Assembly (NCBI RefSeq): GCF_002288925.2
Contig: NW_022098001.1
Coordinates: 11,498,495-11,562,494, forward strand
Direction of reading: 5' to 3'
From: Delphinapterus leucas
Taxonomy: Eukaryota; Chordata; Mammalia; Artiodactyla; Monodontidae
DNA: 64,000 nucleotides
How positions within the stretch are numbered: position 1 is the first letter of the stretch; each line of letters begins with the position of its first letter. The notes beneath the pieces were generated by a model that was not told the origin of the DNA, made no database searches, and was given only the letters and a program-made list of their open reading frames with translations. This document shows, piece by piece, positions 23,731 to 36,400 of the stretch. Position numbers and translations under genes: made by a program.

Positions 23731-24373
23731 AAGTAAGACTATCAAAAATAACTTCATAAGCCATACAAGTGTCAACTGCATTTTGAATGTTTTAAGAACT
23801 TTTTAAAAATTGTAAACTAAACCATGACAGTTTAGTTAAACAAACGATAAATGACTTTTTATTTGCACTTGTGATTTCTTTAATACAAATTGCTACCAAC
23901 AAATATGTAAAGATATGGCAGATTATGCATTTGATCAAAGCACTTTGATTTAAGCATAAAACAGATTCAAATGGTTTAAGTTCCGTGCATAAGATCCAAG
24001 AAGATGCCTACGAATATGTAGGCAACCCTCTCTCTAATCAGAATCCTTTATTCCTCAGCTGCAGATGAGACAGGGCACAATCTGTTGTAAACAGGGCACT
24101 GTTGTAAAACCAGGATAATATTCTTAAATTAAGATCGTTCTTGTTAGATTGAAAAGACTTTCCCCAAGTGTCTTCCAATTCTGCTGACCTCTTATTTTCA
24201 TAAATTAACTTTCCTTTGATTCCATTTTTATGGTGTTTGTGTTCACAGTTTTGTTTTAAAAATTGGTTTAAATTTATATAAAACTCTGTACATGTTCACA
24301 AATTATTGCATAAACAGCATAATCTTCAAGACAGTGTTTGCAAACACATGTCCAATTCAGGAAAAAAAAATAT

Positions 24374-24444
24374 TCACGTTTCCCGTCTGGCTTTTTTCTT
24401 CTTTTTTATTTGTTTGGGAGATTCCCAACTAGTTTCAGACTTGG
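24374..24444 (-). CDS. MTDH: MTDH exon 12 coding part (residues 560-582, NLS-3, stop)
   Basis: This is the last 71 coding nt: 2 nt completing Thr560, then 22 codons KSETSWESPKQIKKKKKARRET... ending in TGA at 24374-24376 (read on the minus strand). The acceptor is ccccccttttag/CCAAGT; an A-rich run sits in the last part of intron 11 on the plus strand. The Lys/Arg cluster is NLS-3 (human 561-580), the strongest nuclear localisation signal of MTDH. The C-terminus is RRET as in human. The 3' UTR follows directly. Confidence 0.96.
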
Positions 24445-27400
24445 CTAAAAGGGGGGGGAAAAAAAGAGAGAGAGAAGTTAGGAGGACAGTAAACATTGTT
24501 CTGTTTCAAAAATATGAAAGTAGTATCAATAAAAACGTGCTCTGAAATCCACTAACGATGCCTCACATTTTATGTTTACATTTTCAAGTTCTAGTTACAT
24601 GTTTTTAGGATATTCTCTGGCTGCCTTTCTCTTTTCCTTTCCTCTGTATTATTTGGTTTAACGATATGGATGATATTTCATCAGTTTTGACCTAGAAAAA
24701 CCATTGTTTAAAAGACTCAATCTAAGTAATAAAAGTGAAAGTGGGTAAAATGGACACTAAAGGTAGCTAAAGGGAGAAAAAGAGGTGGAAAAAAAAGGGC
24801 ACAGAACAATTTGCAGTCTCAAGAACATGTGCACAGAAAAAGGGAGGGACTGGGCAAGTTAAGGGCAGGCATAGCCCTCCTCTGTGTATGTCCTTGGCCA
24901 CCTATTCTTGCCTGAAGTGACTTCAGCTCCCTGGCCCTCCCAACTGAGGTCCACAAGGGTCCAAGGAATCTTCACAAAGGAGGAAAGGGATGCTCTAATA
25001 AGTAATCCATTAGACTTTTAAGATAGTAACACTTATGGACAGTACAGAGAACACCAAAAGAACCAAAAATGAGAATTACTTACTCTGTGAAGGAGGCACA
25101 CTATTTTGCTTAGTATTCGACTTGGATTTATCTGTTTCTTGTAGCATTGGTGGCACTTGGGAAGAGCTCTTGTCAGAATCACTTTTTGATAAAATAACAG
25201 ATGGCTCGGTAGAAATAGCAGGTGGAAGAGTCTTGATAGGCTATTTTGAAATGAAATTATCTTAGATTTTCATTAAAAATTTCAAATAAAAATCATAGTA
25301 ATACAAGAGGCTGTATAGCAGTAATATGAACATGGTTGCCAAATAATTTCTCAGAAGCGCTACAACTCATGCCTGCCCTCTAGTGACACATAACCAAATA
25401 AGTCTTTATTTACAATATCCACAAATACAGGTTGGGATAAAAATGGATAAATGTGTAAAATCACAAGATGTTTACTGAATTTCACATAAGAGTGAATAAT
25501 TCCATTTTCATTAACTTTTACATTTTTCTTTTTCATTACAAGTAACAGGATTTTTTTATGTTTTGGTATTCAATGCTTCTGCCCACTTCCCACTAACTCT
25601 CACCTCCTCAAAACATTTTCATGTGAAGGCAAAAAGAAAATAGCAAATTTCTGAACTACCAGTAGGTGATACTCCCTTTTGTTCTTCTCAAGAGTTAGAG
25701 ATATCTCAAACAGCAGCAGCAATAGGTTCAGTTTCCTCCCCAAGGAAAAAGATGGCCTCAGATACAGCAGACTATGGCTACTAGAGTCTTATCTATTAAA
25801 GCAACTAGTAAAACTCAGGTCCAAATCGGCAGAGTTTTATTGAGTCTGGTAGTGAAATCATAGTGCGTAGGGCCTGAACTCTTGAATCTTCCTTCTCCTC
25901 TGCAACCTCCGAGCAGAGAGGTAAACTAACTGATTTGCCTGAACGAGGCCTGACTGTTAATGAATGTTCAGGACAGGTAACAACAGAAACTCCAAAACCT
26001 ACAGTGCCTTGAGGCTGTAATAGATGAGTAAGAGATCATCTCACCCTTTAGCTCTACCTGTGATGATTATTTTGAATACAGAAACAAGGGTAAGTCATGC
26101 TTCTCTTGCCCCTTGTTCTTCCAGGATCCATGGGTTCAAGAAAGCACAACGGGAAAGGAAACAAGAGGCAGGTGTGTACCCAGGTAACTACTAGAATTCC
26201 TTCTTCCTATCTCAGGTTTCTGAAACTGCATTTATGTTGCTTGGTTCAACTTTAATAATGTTTCCTGTATTTATTTCATACCCAAAAGTTCAGTACTCAT
26301 TTTAAATCTCTTTCCCCCCCTATTCTCTCACTTACCTATATTAAATCACAGAAGGACTCAAATATCCTTTACAAGATGGCTTCTGAAAATGACTTATTAA
26401 GTAAAACATCAAAATGTCATGTGACCCTTTGCAGTCTTACTATTCAATTTATGTATTTTTTTAAAAATTAGTTTATTTATATATTTTTGGCCGCGTTGGG
26501 TCTTCGTTGCTGCACGTGGGCTTTCTCTAGTTGCGGTGAGCGGGGGCTACTCTTCCTTGTGGTGCGCAGGCTTCTCATTGCAGTGGCTTCTCTTGTTGTG
26601 GAGCACGGGCTCTAGGTACAGGAGCTCTAGGGCACAGGCTCAGTAGTTGTGGCTCACGGACTTAGTTGCTCTGCGGCATGTGGGATCTTCCCGGACTAGG
26701 GCTCAAACCCGTGTCCCCTGCATTGGCAGGCGGATTCTTAACCACTGCGCCACCAGGGAAGTCCTATGTATGTACTGAGACTGCATTCTTTTATGTCAAA
26801 ATACTCTCAGGGAATTAAAAGCATCAAGTCCAAATAGGAAGTATGGTTAAGATTTTTAGTACCAGACTGTTACAAATTCTTTCTCTTAACAGTAATTCAG
26901 GTTCTTGTGTAAAGCTGTCTCATTAAATATGTAGCCTCCATAGAGGCAGAGATTTTTTTGTCTTTGTTCTTTGATGTGTCCCCAGAACCTTAACTAGTGT
27001 GTGGCACTGTGGTAGGTTCTCAATACATTTTTTGAATGAGTATATAAACGAACCATGCAGAATTTCATGGTCATTCATATTTCTTATATTTCTATATGAT
27101 ATAACTTACCAAATTAGAAATCAGACTTTTAAAGAGCTATGGTCTTTGTGTCACTGGTCTAGACCTTTTGTAAAATGGTCCCTTCTGACATATCAAAATT
27201 TTCCACAGAGGCACACAGTTCAAGACACTGTCAGCAAATTTTAAACAAATGCTACATTCTGAGAGGTCGGACCATAGTCACTTTATATTACGTGCATGCT
27301 TTTGGGAAAGTGGAACCAGTTACATTTTCTGTAAGCCATCTATCCCTTGTATGCCTAGATATTGAAGGAAAAAACACCGTCTAGTGGCTCCCTCTAGTTT

Positions 27401-30400
27401 TGCATCTGATAGTTATGGGACTTGGGCCAACTTATTCAACTTCTCTAAACTCATTTATATAATGGGTTGTACCTTGCTTGTGGGGTTGTTGTAAGGGCAA
27501 TTTGGTGTATTTAAAATGTTTAGCATGGGCCTCCATAAAATATTACTATTAATACAATTCTCAAGTCATCAAAATTTTATTCCTTACATATCAGAAAGTT
27601 ACCTGGCTATTTTTGATGAGCGCTTCAGCTGGATCACTAGTGCTTATGGTCTTCAAAGAAAAAGCTTTTTCCTGTTTTGGACGGACCTTAGAGGTATTCA
27701 CTGGGAGCTCTTCTCTAATCTCTTTTTCTAATTCTTCTGTGTCCTACAGAGAAAAGTAGTGCATTAGATGATACAAATCACTCATTTTTTTACTAAATAA
27801 AATCTATTTGGTTTATAGTACTACTGTCCAGAAGATATTCCAAGAAGATAATTTTATTTCAGAAACTGCCCAAATGGCTTAAAAGAGCATAAAAAAAATA
27901 ATTATTCAAAGAATTCTAACCATAGGTACATTTGGAATATACGTTCATCATCCCTGCTTTCCTCAGGGATTTAAATCAACTGTGAATTAAAAAACAACAC
28001 ACTCACATCCCCAAATGGGAACCATTTAATTTATTAAACCAAACAAGTATTTTTTTCCTTTTATAAAAAGTACATGGGGAATTAGGTGCTACTTTAAGAC
28101 TTTAGAAATAGCATTTCACTTAATGATTTCTTCAAGAAATGAAATATTTATACATAAGTGCATTTTCTAGACAAATTAAGCTTACACAGTAGAAAGGACA
28201 CAGATAGGAATTTCAGTTTTGGCCATGCCACAACCTAGCTAAGTCAAGGACAAATGCTTACGTCAAGGACAAATCTTTGATTTCCCCAAACTGCAGTTTC
28301 CTCAACTGTAAAATAAAATTTGTGTAGATAATTTTTATGGTCTTTTCCAAGTTTAAACATTTCCATTCTTAGGTCTTCAAACTTTTTAAAAGACATTACA
28401 TGCTTAGGTATGTGAAATAAGTATGAATTAGAATATATTAAATAGGACTATCATTGTGAATGGTAAGAAAAAAAAATTCCAAAACGTAATCATTTATGCA
28501 TAGGCTACTCTGTGCTATGTACTTTACACAGAACTTCAGGGATATCTCATTTAATTCTCAAAACAATCTATGCAGTTAAGGAACTTGTGCAAAATACAAC
28601 AAACAAACAAAAAACAACTCAGTAAATGGCAGAACTAAAATGTGAATACAGATCTGACTCTAAAACCTGTATACTTATTCACTATATTTAAAAAACAGAT
28701 CAAACATTTTTTAAAAAGGAATATCAGAATACCAAAGGAACTTTCACCATTTAATGACCTTTGCCAATTAATCTGAAATTTAAGGTATACATCTACCCCA
28801 CAAAATTTCTTTTAAAAGGAACTCACCTAATCTACAAGTCAGAAAAGCAGTGTTAGTAAAGTCCATAGTATGAATCACAGAAATCCAGAAAAAGTTTGGC
28901 TTATTGGATTTCAGATAGTATTACTAAACAAAGTATGGCTATCAATAACACTTCTCATCAGCTAGTTCAGCTAACAAGAAAAGCACACCTACTATATAGT
29001 TTTTGTTTTTATGCCCATTGATCTTAGTTATGTTAACCTTAATGCCCATCTATTATTACTGAGAAAAAACTAATATTGATAATGGATTGGTATAATTTAT
29101 GAAGGGTTGTGCTCCCCACAACAAAAAAGGACTGAACACATGCTTCTTTAAAAAGTCACGCTGAAATTTTTTCCAAATAGAGTAAATAGGAAAATTACTA
29201 TGTAGCCTATCCTCTAGAAATTCTGGTTATCTCCTACATTTAAAGGAATGGAAACAATTAGCCACATGGTTGTAAGTAAGAAATAAGATTTTCATAAGTT
29301 GTAATGTAATAGTGATAATGCTTTCAAAAACAAATCCATGCGTATTTCCAGTAATCTAGTACATTTGAAATTAAAATCTTTGTTTTCATCTATATAATGA
29401 TCTAAAAATACTTTCCCAGATAGGAAAAACCAAAGAAAAGAAAAGGAAAATGTAGGAGTGATATAAATAGAAAGTTTCTGTTAGAAGCCAAAAAATCAGG
29501 AAAGGATACCAAGTCGAACAGCCAGCAAACTCAGAGGCAAGGGAAAGACTCCACTTGTTATGTGCATGCTTTTTCCAAATGTGCTAAAATTCTAATTTGC
29601 TAAATTCCATTACTCAAAGAATTTCTGTATGTGTGAAATACTGTACCCCCTGTTCCATTTCATCATAATATAAACTAAAACGCATCTAATTTAGAATTTT
29701 AGTTGTTTGCTTTTGGTTTATACCTTTGATATTTTCTTTAGAGCAATAACATTTTTATTACAGTATGACACATAAAATGTTTAAAACATTCTATGACTTT
29801 TCAAATGCTTCTCAAGTAAATCTGATGTCTCACATGGTGTCTTTATAGCTCTACATTTTCTCAGCATCTGCAAATTATCTTTTCACAAGTCAGCAGTAGG
29901 TGCTTAATGAACGATGTCTGTTGTTTTATACTTTACCTGTGCAGGAGAGTTATCTTCACCTTGCTTCTTCTTTTTCTTTTTCTTCTTTTTAGATTTCCCT
30001 GTTGGAAGAGCTCCCTCTCCCTTTTCTTTATCATCATCTGAAAATTCTATGACTTTTCAAATGCTTCTCAAGTAAATCTGATGTCTCACATGGTGTCTTT
30101 ATAGCTCTACATTTTCTCAGCATCTGCAAATTATCTTTTCACAAGTCAGCAGTAGGTGCTTAATGAACGATGTCTGTTGTTTTATACTTTACCTGTGCAG
30201 GAGAGTTATCTTCACCTTGCTTCTTCTTTTTCTTTTTCTTCTTTTTAGATTTCCCTGTTGGAAGAGCTCCCTCTCCCTTTTCTTTATCATCATCTGAAAC
30301 CTGATGTTAAAAGCAAAAATACTGAAGTGAACCAACTGGTTAAGTTTTCATTATTCAGAAAATTATTATGAAATAATTCATTAGGTGCAGTCTTTTTCTC

Positions 30401-33400
30401 CCAAATTCTAAATAAGAATTAGTAACAATAAAACTGATCTGAAATCACATACTCAAAAAATAACAAAAGTGCATGGAACTTCACTCTTCTATTACGATAA
30501 ACCTCTTTTTCTTACATCTTTCATCACTCACTACATGATCAATTAGACAGCTGTGTAAACCTTGGTTTTTAAAAACTCGTTTCTTAGGTAATTCATTTTA
30601 TTTAAACACAGAACTATTTGCATTAAAACTGAACTTGACCCTGTTAAGAGAATGACAAGCTACAGAGTAGGAGAAAATATTTGTAAACCACATATCCAAC
30701 AAAGGACTTGTATCTAGATTATATAAAAAAACACTCAAAATTCAACAATAAACAAATAAACAATCCAATCAGAAAGTGTGCAAAAGATACAACAGATATT
30801 TCACAAAAAGACATTAGAAATGTTCTGTATCTTGACCGTGTCAATGCCAATGTCCTGGTTTTGACACTGTACTACACTTTTGCAAGATGTTACCATTGGG
30901 GGACACTGGGTAAAGGGTACAAGGAATTTTTCTGTATTATTTCTTACAAGTACATGTGACTCTGGGACTTCCCTGGTGGTCCAGTGGGTAAGACTCCGTG
31001 CTCCCAATGCAGGGGCCCTGAGTTCGATCCCTGGTCGGGGAACTAAATCCCACATGCAGGCCACAACTAAGAGGTAGCATGCCGCAACCAAGAAGCCTGC
31101 ATGCGGCAACTCTGAGCCCGCATGCCGCAATGAAGACCCAGCGCAGCCAAAATAAATAAATAAATAAATAAAATATTTTAAAAAGTACATGTGACTCTAT
31201 AATTACCTCAAAAGAAAAGGCTTAATTAAAAAAATTGAATTTGAGAAGGAATGTCATTGAAAATAATATTCTGCATGACAAGAATAGCAAATTAGAATTG
31301 TTAAATTAGTATGAATGATATTTCTTCACACATACCATATAGCTGAGTTTTCTATGGAAAAGTGCTTTTAGATTATTCTGTACAGATGACAGCCAAGATT
31401 CTTAGACTCTACTTAAAGGGAGAGATGATATAGCTAACTTGCTATTTCTCTGCTCAGCACCATAGTCATTAGGATGATTTTGGAGGTCTCATGAACCATC
31501 AAATAGTTTACAGAAATTACTAGCAGATGGAAAAACAAAACCAAACCAAATCCTGCACAAATCCTGCTAAACTTAGCTAAGAGACTTTCAGTCCAAGTTG
31601 GCTGCTAGTTGTGGAGAAACTTCCACAGAAGTTTTTACCATAGGCTCACAATGATTAAAATGTCATATGAAAAGATGCATCCTCTGAAGGATATTCAGGT
31701 CACAAGAACTCTGGTCAGTCTGCTTCTCAGCCAATTTATAATCCATCCATACTGTCTATGGCTGCTTTTGCACTAATGCATGGCCCTTTAAATAAAAGTT
31801 TGCTGACCCCTGCACTAAAATCTCTCCTATCATTAAAATACAAACGACCCCAACAAAACCCTTCATCATACTACAGTTTGCTATTATCCACTACTTCTCC
31901 TCCATCCATACCCAAACTTGCTTAAGAAAAAAAATCTTAAAAAAAAAAAATTATTTATTTATTTGGCTGCACCAGGTCTTAGTTGCAGCATGAGGGATCT
32001 AGTTCCCTAAGCAGAGATTGAACCCGGGCCCCCTGCATAGGGAGCACGGAGTCTTACCCACTGGATCACCAGGGAAGTCCCAAGAAAAAAATACCGTATT
32101 ATTTTTTAACCATCATTTTACTCAACTTACTCCGACTGGCTACTAGTCCAAGGTTTCTAATCAAACTGCTCTAAATTACCAGAGAGCAAATGTCTCAGCC
32201 TCTGTGTCCCAGAACTCTCCTCCCTCAGTTTCTTTCATGGGTTAAAAGTTGGGAGTTCCCCAGATTTCTATGCTCATTACATTGCTCTTTTCAACTCTAT
32301 AAAATTTTCTACACATTTCACTCACCCTCAGTTTTAACAACCATATACTAATTACTTCCAAATACAAATCTTTTCCCAAAGCTTTAACCTGTTGCAACCA
32401 ACTTTTCTTAGGCATATCTACAAAACACCTTACATCTAACACATCCCAAACTGAACCAACCATCTTCTCCCAATTAACTAGCTTTTGCTTTCTCTGTTGG
32501 GAGCACCACTTTCACCATCCCAGTTACCTAAGCTACAATTCTGGAAGTCATTTTTTTTGGTTTTTTTTAAGAACAATTTTTTTAAAAAATTAATTATTTA
32601 TTTTTTGGCTGCATTGGGTCTTCATTGCTGTGCACGGCTTTCTCTAGTTGCGGTGAGCGGGGGCTACTCTTCATTGTGGTGCGCGGTCTTCTCTTTGTGG
32701 TGGCTTCTCTTGTTGCGGAGCATGGGCTCTAGGCGCACGGGCTCAGTGGTTGCAGTATGTGGGCTCTAGAGCGCGGGCTCAGTAGTTGTGGCAGATGGGC
32801 TTAGTTGCTCTGCGGCATGTGGGATCTTCCTGGACCAGGGCTCGAACCCGTGTCCCCTGCATTGGCAGGCAGGAAATCCAAGGTTTTAAACGTGACATTC
32901 AAGGGCTTGTAGAACCTGGTTTCTGCTTCCCTTTCCAGTCTCATTTCTGATCACTCTTTGCTACACATTCTGCTTTAACCTCTGGGATGCCTTTGCTAAA
33001 ACGCCGAAGTGCTTCCATAATACCTAACACATTATAACATTACTTTTATCTTCCAATGTGCCTGTCTCCCTCCTCTCCTCCCTAACTAGACTGTAGGCTC
33101 CTTGAAGGCAGTAATTGTGTCTTGTTTCTCTACTAGCACAATACCTGACCCATGGCAGATGCAATTAATGTCTGTTGAATAATAATGGCCCTAGTATCTT
33201 CAGAGCCTCTTTGACTTTTCACCCTTCTTTCTATAACCAACCAGTAGAAAAGTTCGATCAGTAGCTTAATGTCTCTTGTAAATAACCACTTCCATTTATT
33301 TTTCAAAGCTATCAACTTAGTTCATTATCTCCTCCTGATTCATGAAATCAAAATAGTATAAAATAGCCTCCCAAACCAGTCTTCTCATTTTTGCTATATC

Positions 33401-36400
33401 CAGCCTAATTTTTCTTTTTCAAAAAATTTATTTATTTAGGCTGTGCCAGGTCTTAGTTGTGGCACACAGGATCTTCGTTGCAGCACGCAGGATCTTTTTT
33501 AGTTGCGGCATGAGTGATCTTTTTATTCTTTTATTTATTTATTTGTCTGTTTGTTTGGCTGGCTGTGTTGGGTCTTAGTTGCGGCACGCGGGATCTTTGT
33601 TGCTGTGTGCGGGATCTTCGCTGTGGCACATGGGATCTTTTTTTAGTTGTGGCATGCGGGATCTTTAGTTGTGGCATTTGAACTCTTAGTTGCGGCATGT
33701 GGGATCTAGTTCCCTGACTAGGGATCGAACCTGGGCCCCTTGCATTGGGAGTGTGGAGTCTTAGCCATTGGACCACCAGGGAAGTCGCGGCATGCGGGAT
33801 CTTTTAGTTGCAGCATGAGGGCTCTTAGCTGCAGCAAGCAAGCAGGATTCTAGTTCCCCAACCAGGGATCAAACCCGGGCCTCCGGCACTGGGAGCTTGG
33901 AGTTGTACCCACTGGACCACCAGGGAAGCTCCCAGCCTAATTTTTCTAACCCTAGCAATGATTAGGTTATCCCTAGTTTAAAAGCTGTCAGTAGGTTCTC
34001 ATTACTTCTAGAATTCCATAAAAATGTGCCAAGATATATATATCACTCATTTCATCTATTTATTCATTTACTGAATGTGAATCATGTTTTGTAGCTCTAG
34101 TTCATAGAGCTACAAAAATAAAAACTTCACGGTCCCTTTCTTTAAGGAATGAAGCCTAGAAAGGGAAGACTGACGTACAAACAATTGATCCTACCACCAA
34201 CTGATTCCACACGTGTATTATACCTCTCCACCAAACATGTCACTTTCCTGCCTTGGTCCCTTTTTCATAAGGTTCTCAGTCTTATCTTGCTATGAAGCTT
34301 TCCTTAATTTTTCATTGAGAACCAATCTACTCTTCTCTAAACACACTAAAAGCTGGTAGGCTGTTATAATAATTCTGATGAGGACAGGAATTGTGCGTCT
34401 TTTTTCTTATCAGTATATAATAGTGCTTTCCACATAGTAGAATCCTCAATAATTTGTGGAAAGAAGAAACAGTAATGGAGAGAATGCATGTGGACATAAG
34501 ATGACTGAAGCAAATATGATTAGAATGTCTCTCTGAAGCAACTCTACCCCTGGATATATTTGTAATACAGAATGTAACCCTTAATAATTCCAATACAGTT
34601 GGTTGCACAGAGAAATAAACATACCCACTAATCCCTTTACTCACTTTTTGATCATCAGGAATTGGTTCCTGGGACTTTTGAAGTGAAGCTCTTTCTTCAT
34701 CTACCCAATTTCCCCACTCTTCTGCTGGCGCATTCCAATCAGAGCTGGGATCAGCAGAAGACATACCATCTAAAATTTAACAGTGTCAATTAGGTATCTG
34801 TCACTTCTGCCAAAAACTAAATGCTAAACCCCAAATTCCTTATGTTGAACTAAGCTGTAATTTTAAACTACTGCTCTTCTTCCTCCCAAGTACATTTTAA
34901 GGGCTAGGAAAAATACCCAATAACATGACGGTAAAAACCTTTACGCAACTTCTGCTGGGCACATTATATGACTAGATGGAATGTCTAAGAAACTCCGGAA
35001 AACTTATGAATTAACCATTTATTCCACTCTCGCTACTTCCTTTATTATCAAAGGAAGTTTATCCCCTGAGTTTGCTTTCTTGTCACTGTTTATGTGTAAC
35101 TTCATCTAGGACTTGGTCATTTTTTCTGATTTGTCCCCTCAGGGTGTAAAATGAGTCACTCTCTAACAGCAGTGCCGAAATCACGCTCTTCCCTCCTTAT
35201 GAACTGTTTAACATTAGGTTCTTCTTCAAATTCACCAAGTGATGCACAATAGTCAACCTCTTCTTTTTCTCCTCTTTTTTAAAAAATACTTTACCTTCTT
35301 ATATTTTTTCAGATTATTCAATGCTACTTTTATCTTTCCAAAATATATGAGTCATTTTCAGGGCTTCTACCACCCTCTTATCAAGAAAAAAAAAATTTTT
35401 TTTTTTGAAGAATAAATTTCTAATCTAGACTTCCAAATTCTTTCACGCTAGGAAGCACTGAATTTTTACCTCCTTTGGGAAGCTATCACTGGCTTATTCT
35501 AAAAGAGAAAAACAATCTTTGGCTTTACCCTGGTTAGATAAGTAGCTCTCAAAATTAATTCTTCCCTCCTCTCCCTGGACATCATACACATCCATATATA
35601 CATCTATAATAACTACTTAATGTTAACATAACAGAACTTTATTTCTAAATGGTTAACAAGTCATTCTAACATTGCTCTTTATTGAAAAAAAATCCAACCT
35701 TTCCCCAATTAATGCCAAATGCTACTTTTATGAAATATTAAATTCTTAAATATACACTTCAGTCCGTTTCTGGAATTTCTGTTCCATTCATCTATTCCTG
35801 TCATACAAAATATAACTTGTAATACATTTTATTATCTAGAACAACAAATCTGCCTGCATTACTCTTATCTTCTTCACTATTCTTATTTTTCCACATGAAT
35901 TCTATTACTTTTGTTTAGAGGGGAGGTATTATTATATGACCTCATGAAGACTTAAAAAAAATATCTATGTTTTGGATAAATATATTGTGATCTGGGAAAA
36001 TGCTCATAGAATAAAAATCATAGACAAAACTGCCTGTGCAACATGATCCCAAATTTATAAGAAGAAGAGATAAAAGAAAAGAATACATTAATAATAGATA
36101 CATCTTAACAATGGAGTTACAGGAATTTCATCTTATTAAGTACTACTAAATACTAGAACTTGAGCTAGACAGATAACAGAGGTACAAAAATGAGTATGAA
36201 ATAATCCCTCCCCACATGGAGCTCGCAGTCTGTCTACTCAGGGATGAAGATAAGTAAGTACAACAATTAAGTACAGAGTGACAGATTCTGTCATGGGAAG
36301 TGCGAAAAGGGAGAAGAGGGACTAAACCAGTAGAGGATGGGGAGAGACTGAAAACATCATAAGCAAGAATTTATGATCCAGTAGAGGAAAAACATGGAGC

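Larger units (their letters stand above)
22710..24373 (-). other. MTDH: MTDH 3' UTR (proximal form)
   Basis: AT-rich sequence follows the stop codon and contains no SINE or L1 over about 1.66 kb, in contrast to both flanks, which fits constraint on an mRNA tail. The first AEG-1 cDNA, about 3.6 kb as I recall, implies a 3' UTR of about 1.64 kb, which lands on the AATAAA at 22729-22734. Another AATAAA lies inside it at 23858-23863. The exact cleavage site is inferred. Confidence 0.75.
30301..34644 (-). other. MTDH intron 8
   Basis: About 4.3 kb. Holds a young plus-strand SINE, three reverse SINE loci (one nested) and an L2-like fragment at about 32880-33180. No other gene seen. Confidence 0.9.

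Noticed and set aside
34327..34764. 145-codon minus-strand frame starting MSSADPSSDWNAP
   Set aside because: Only its first 40 residues are coding (MTDH exon 8); the rest reads through the donor into intron 8.
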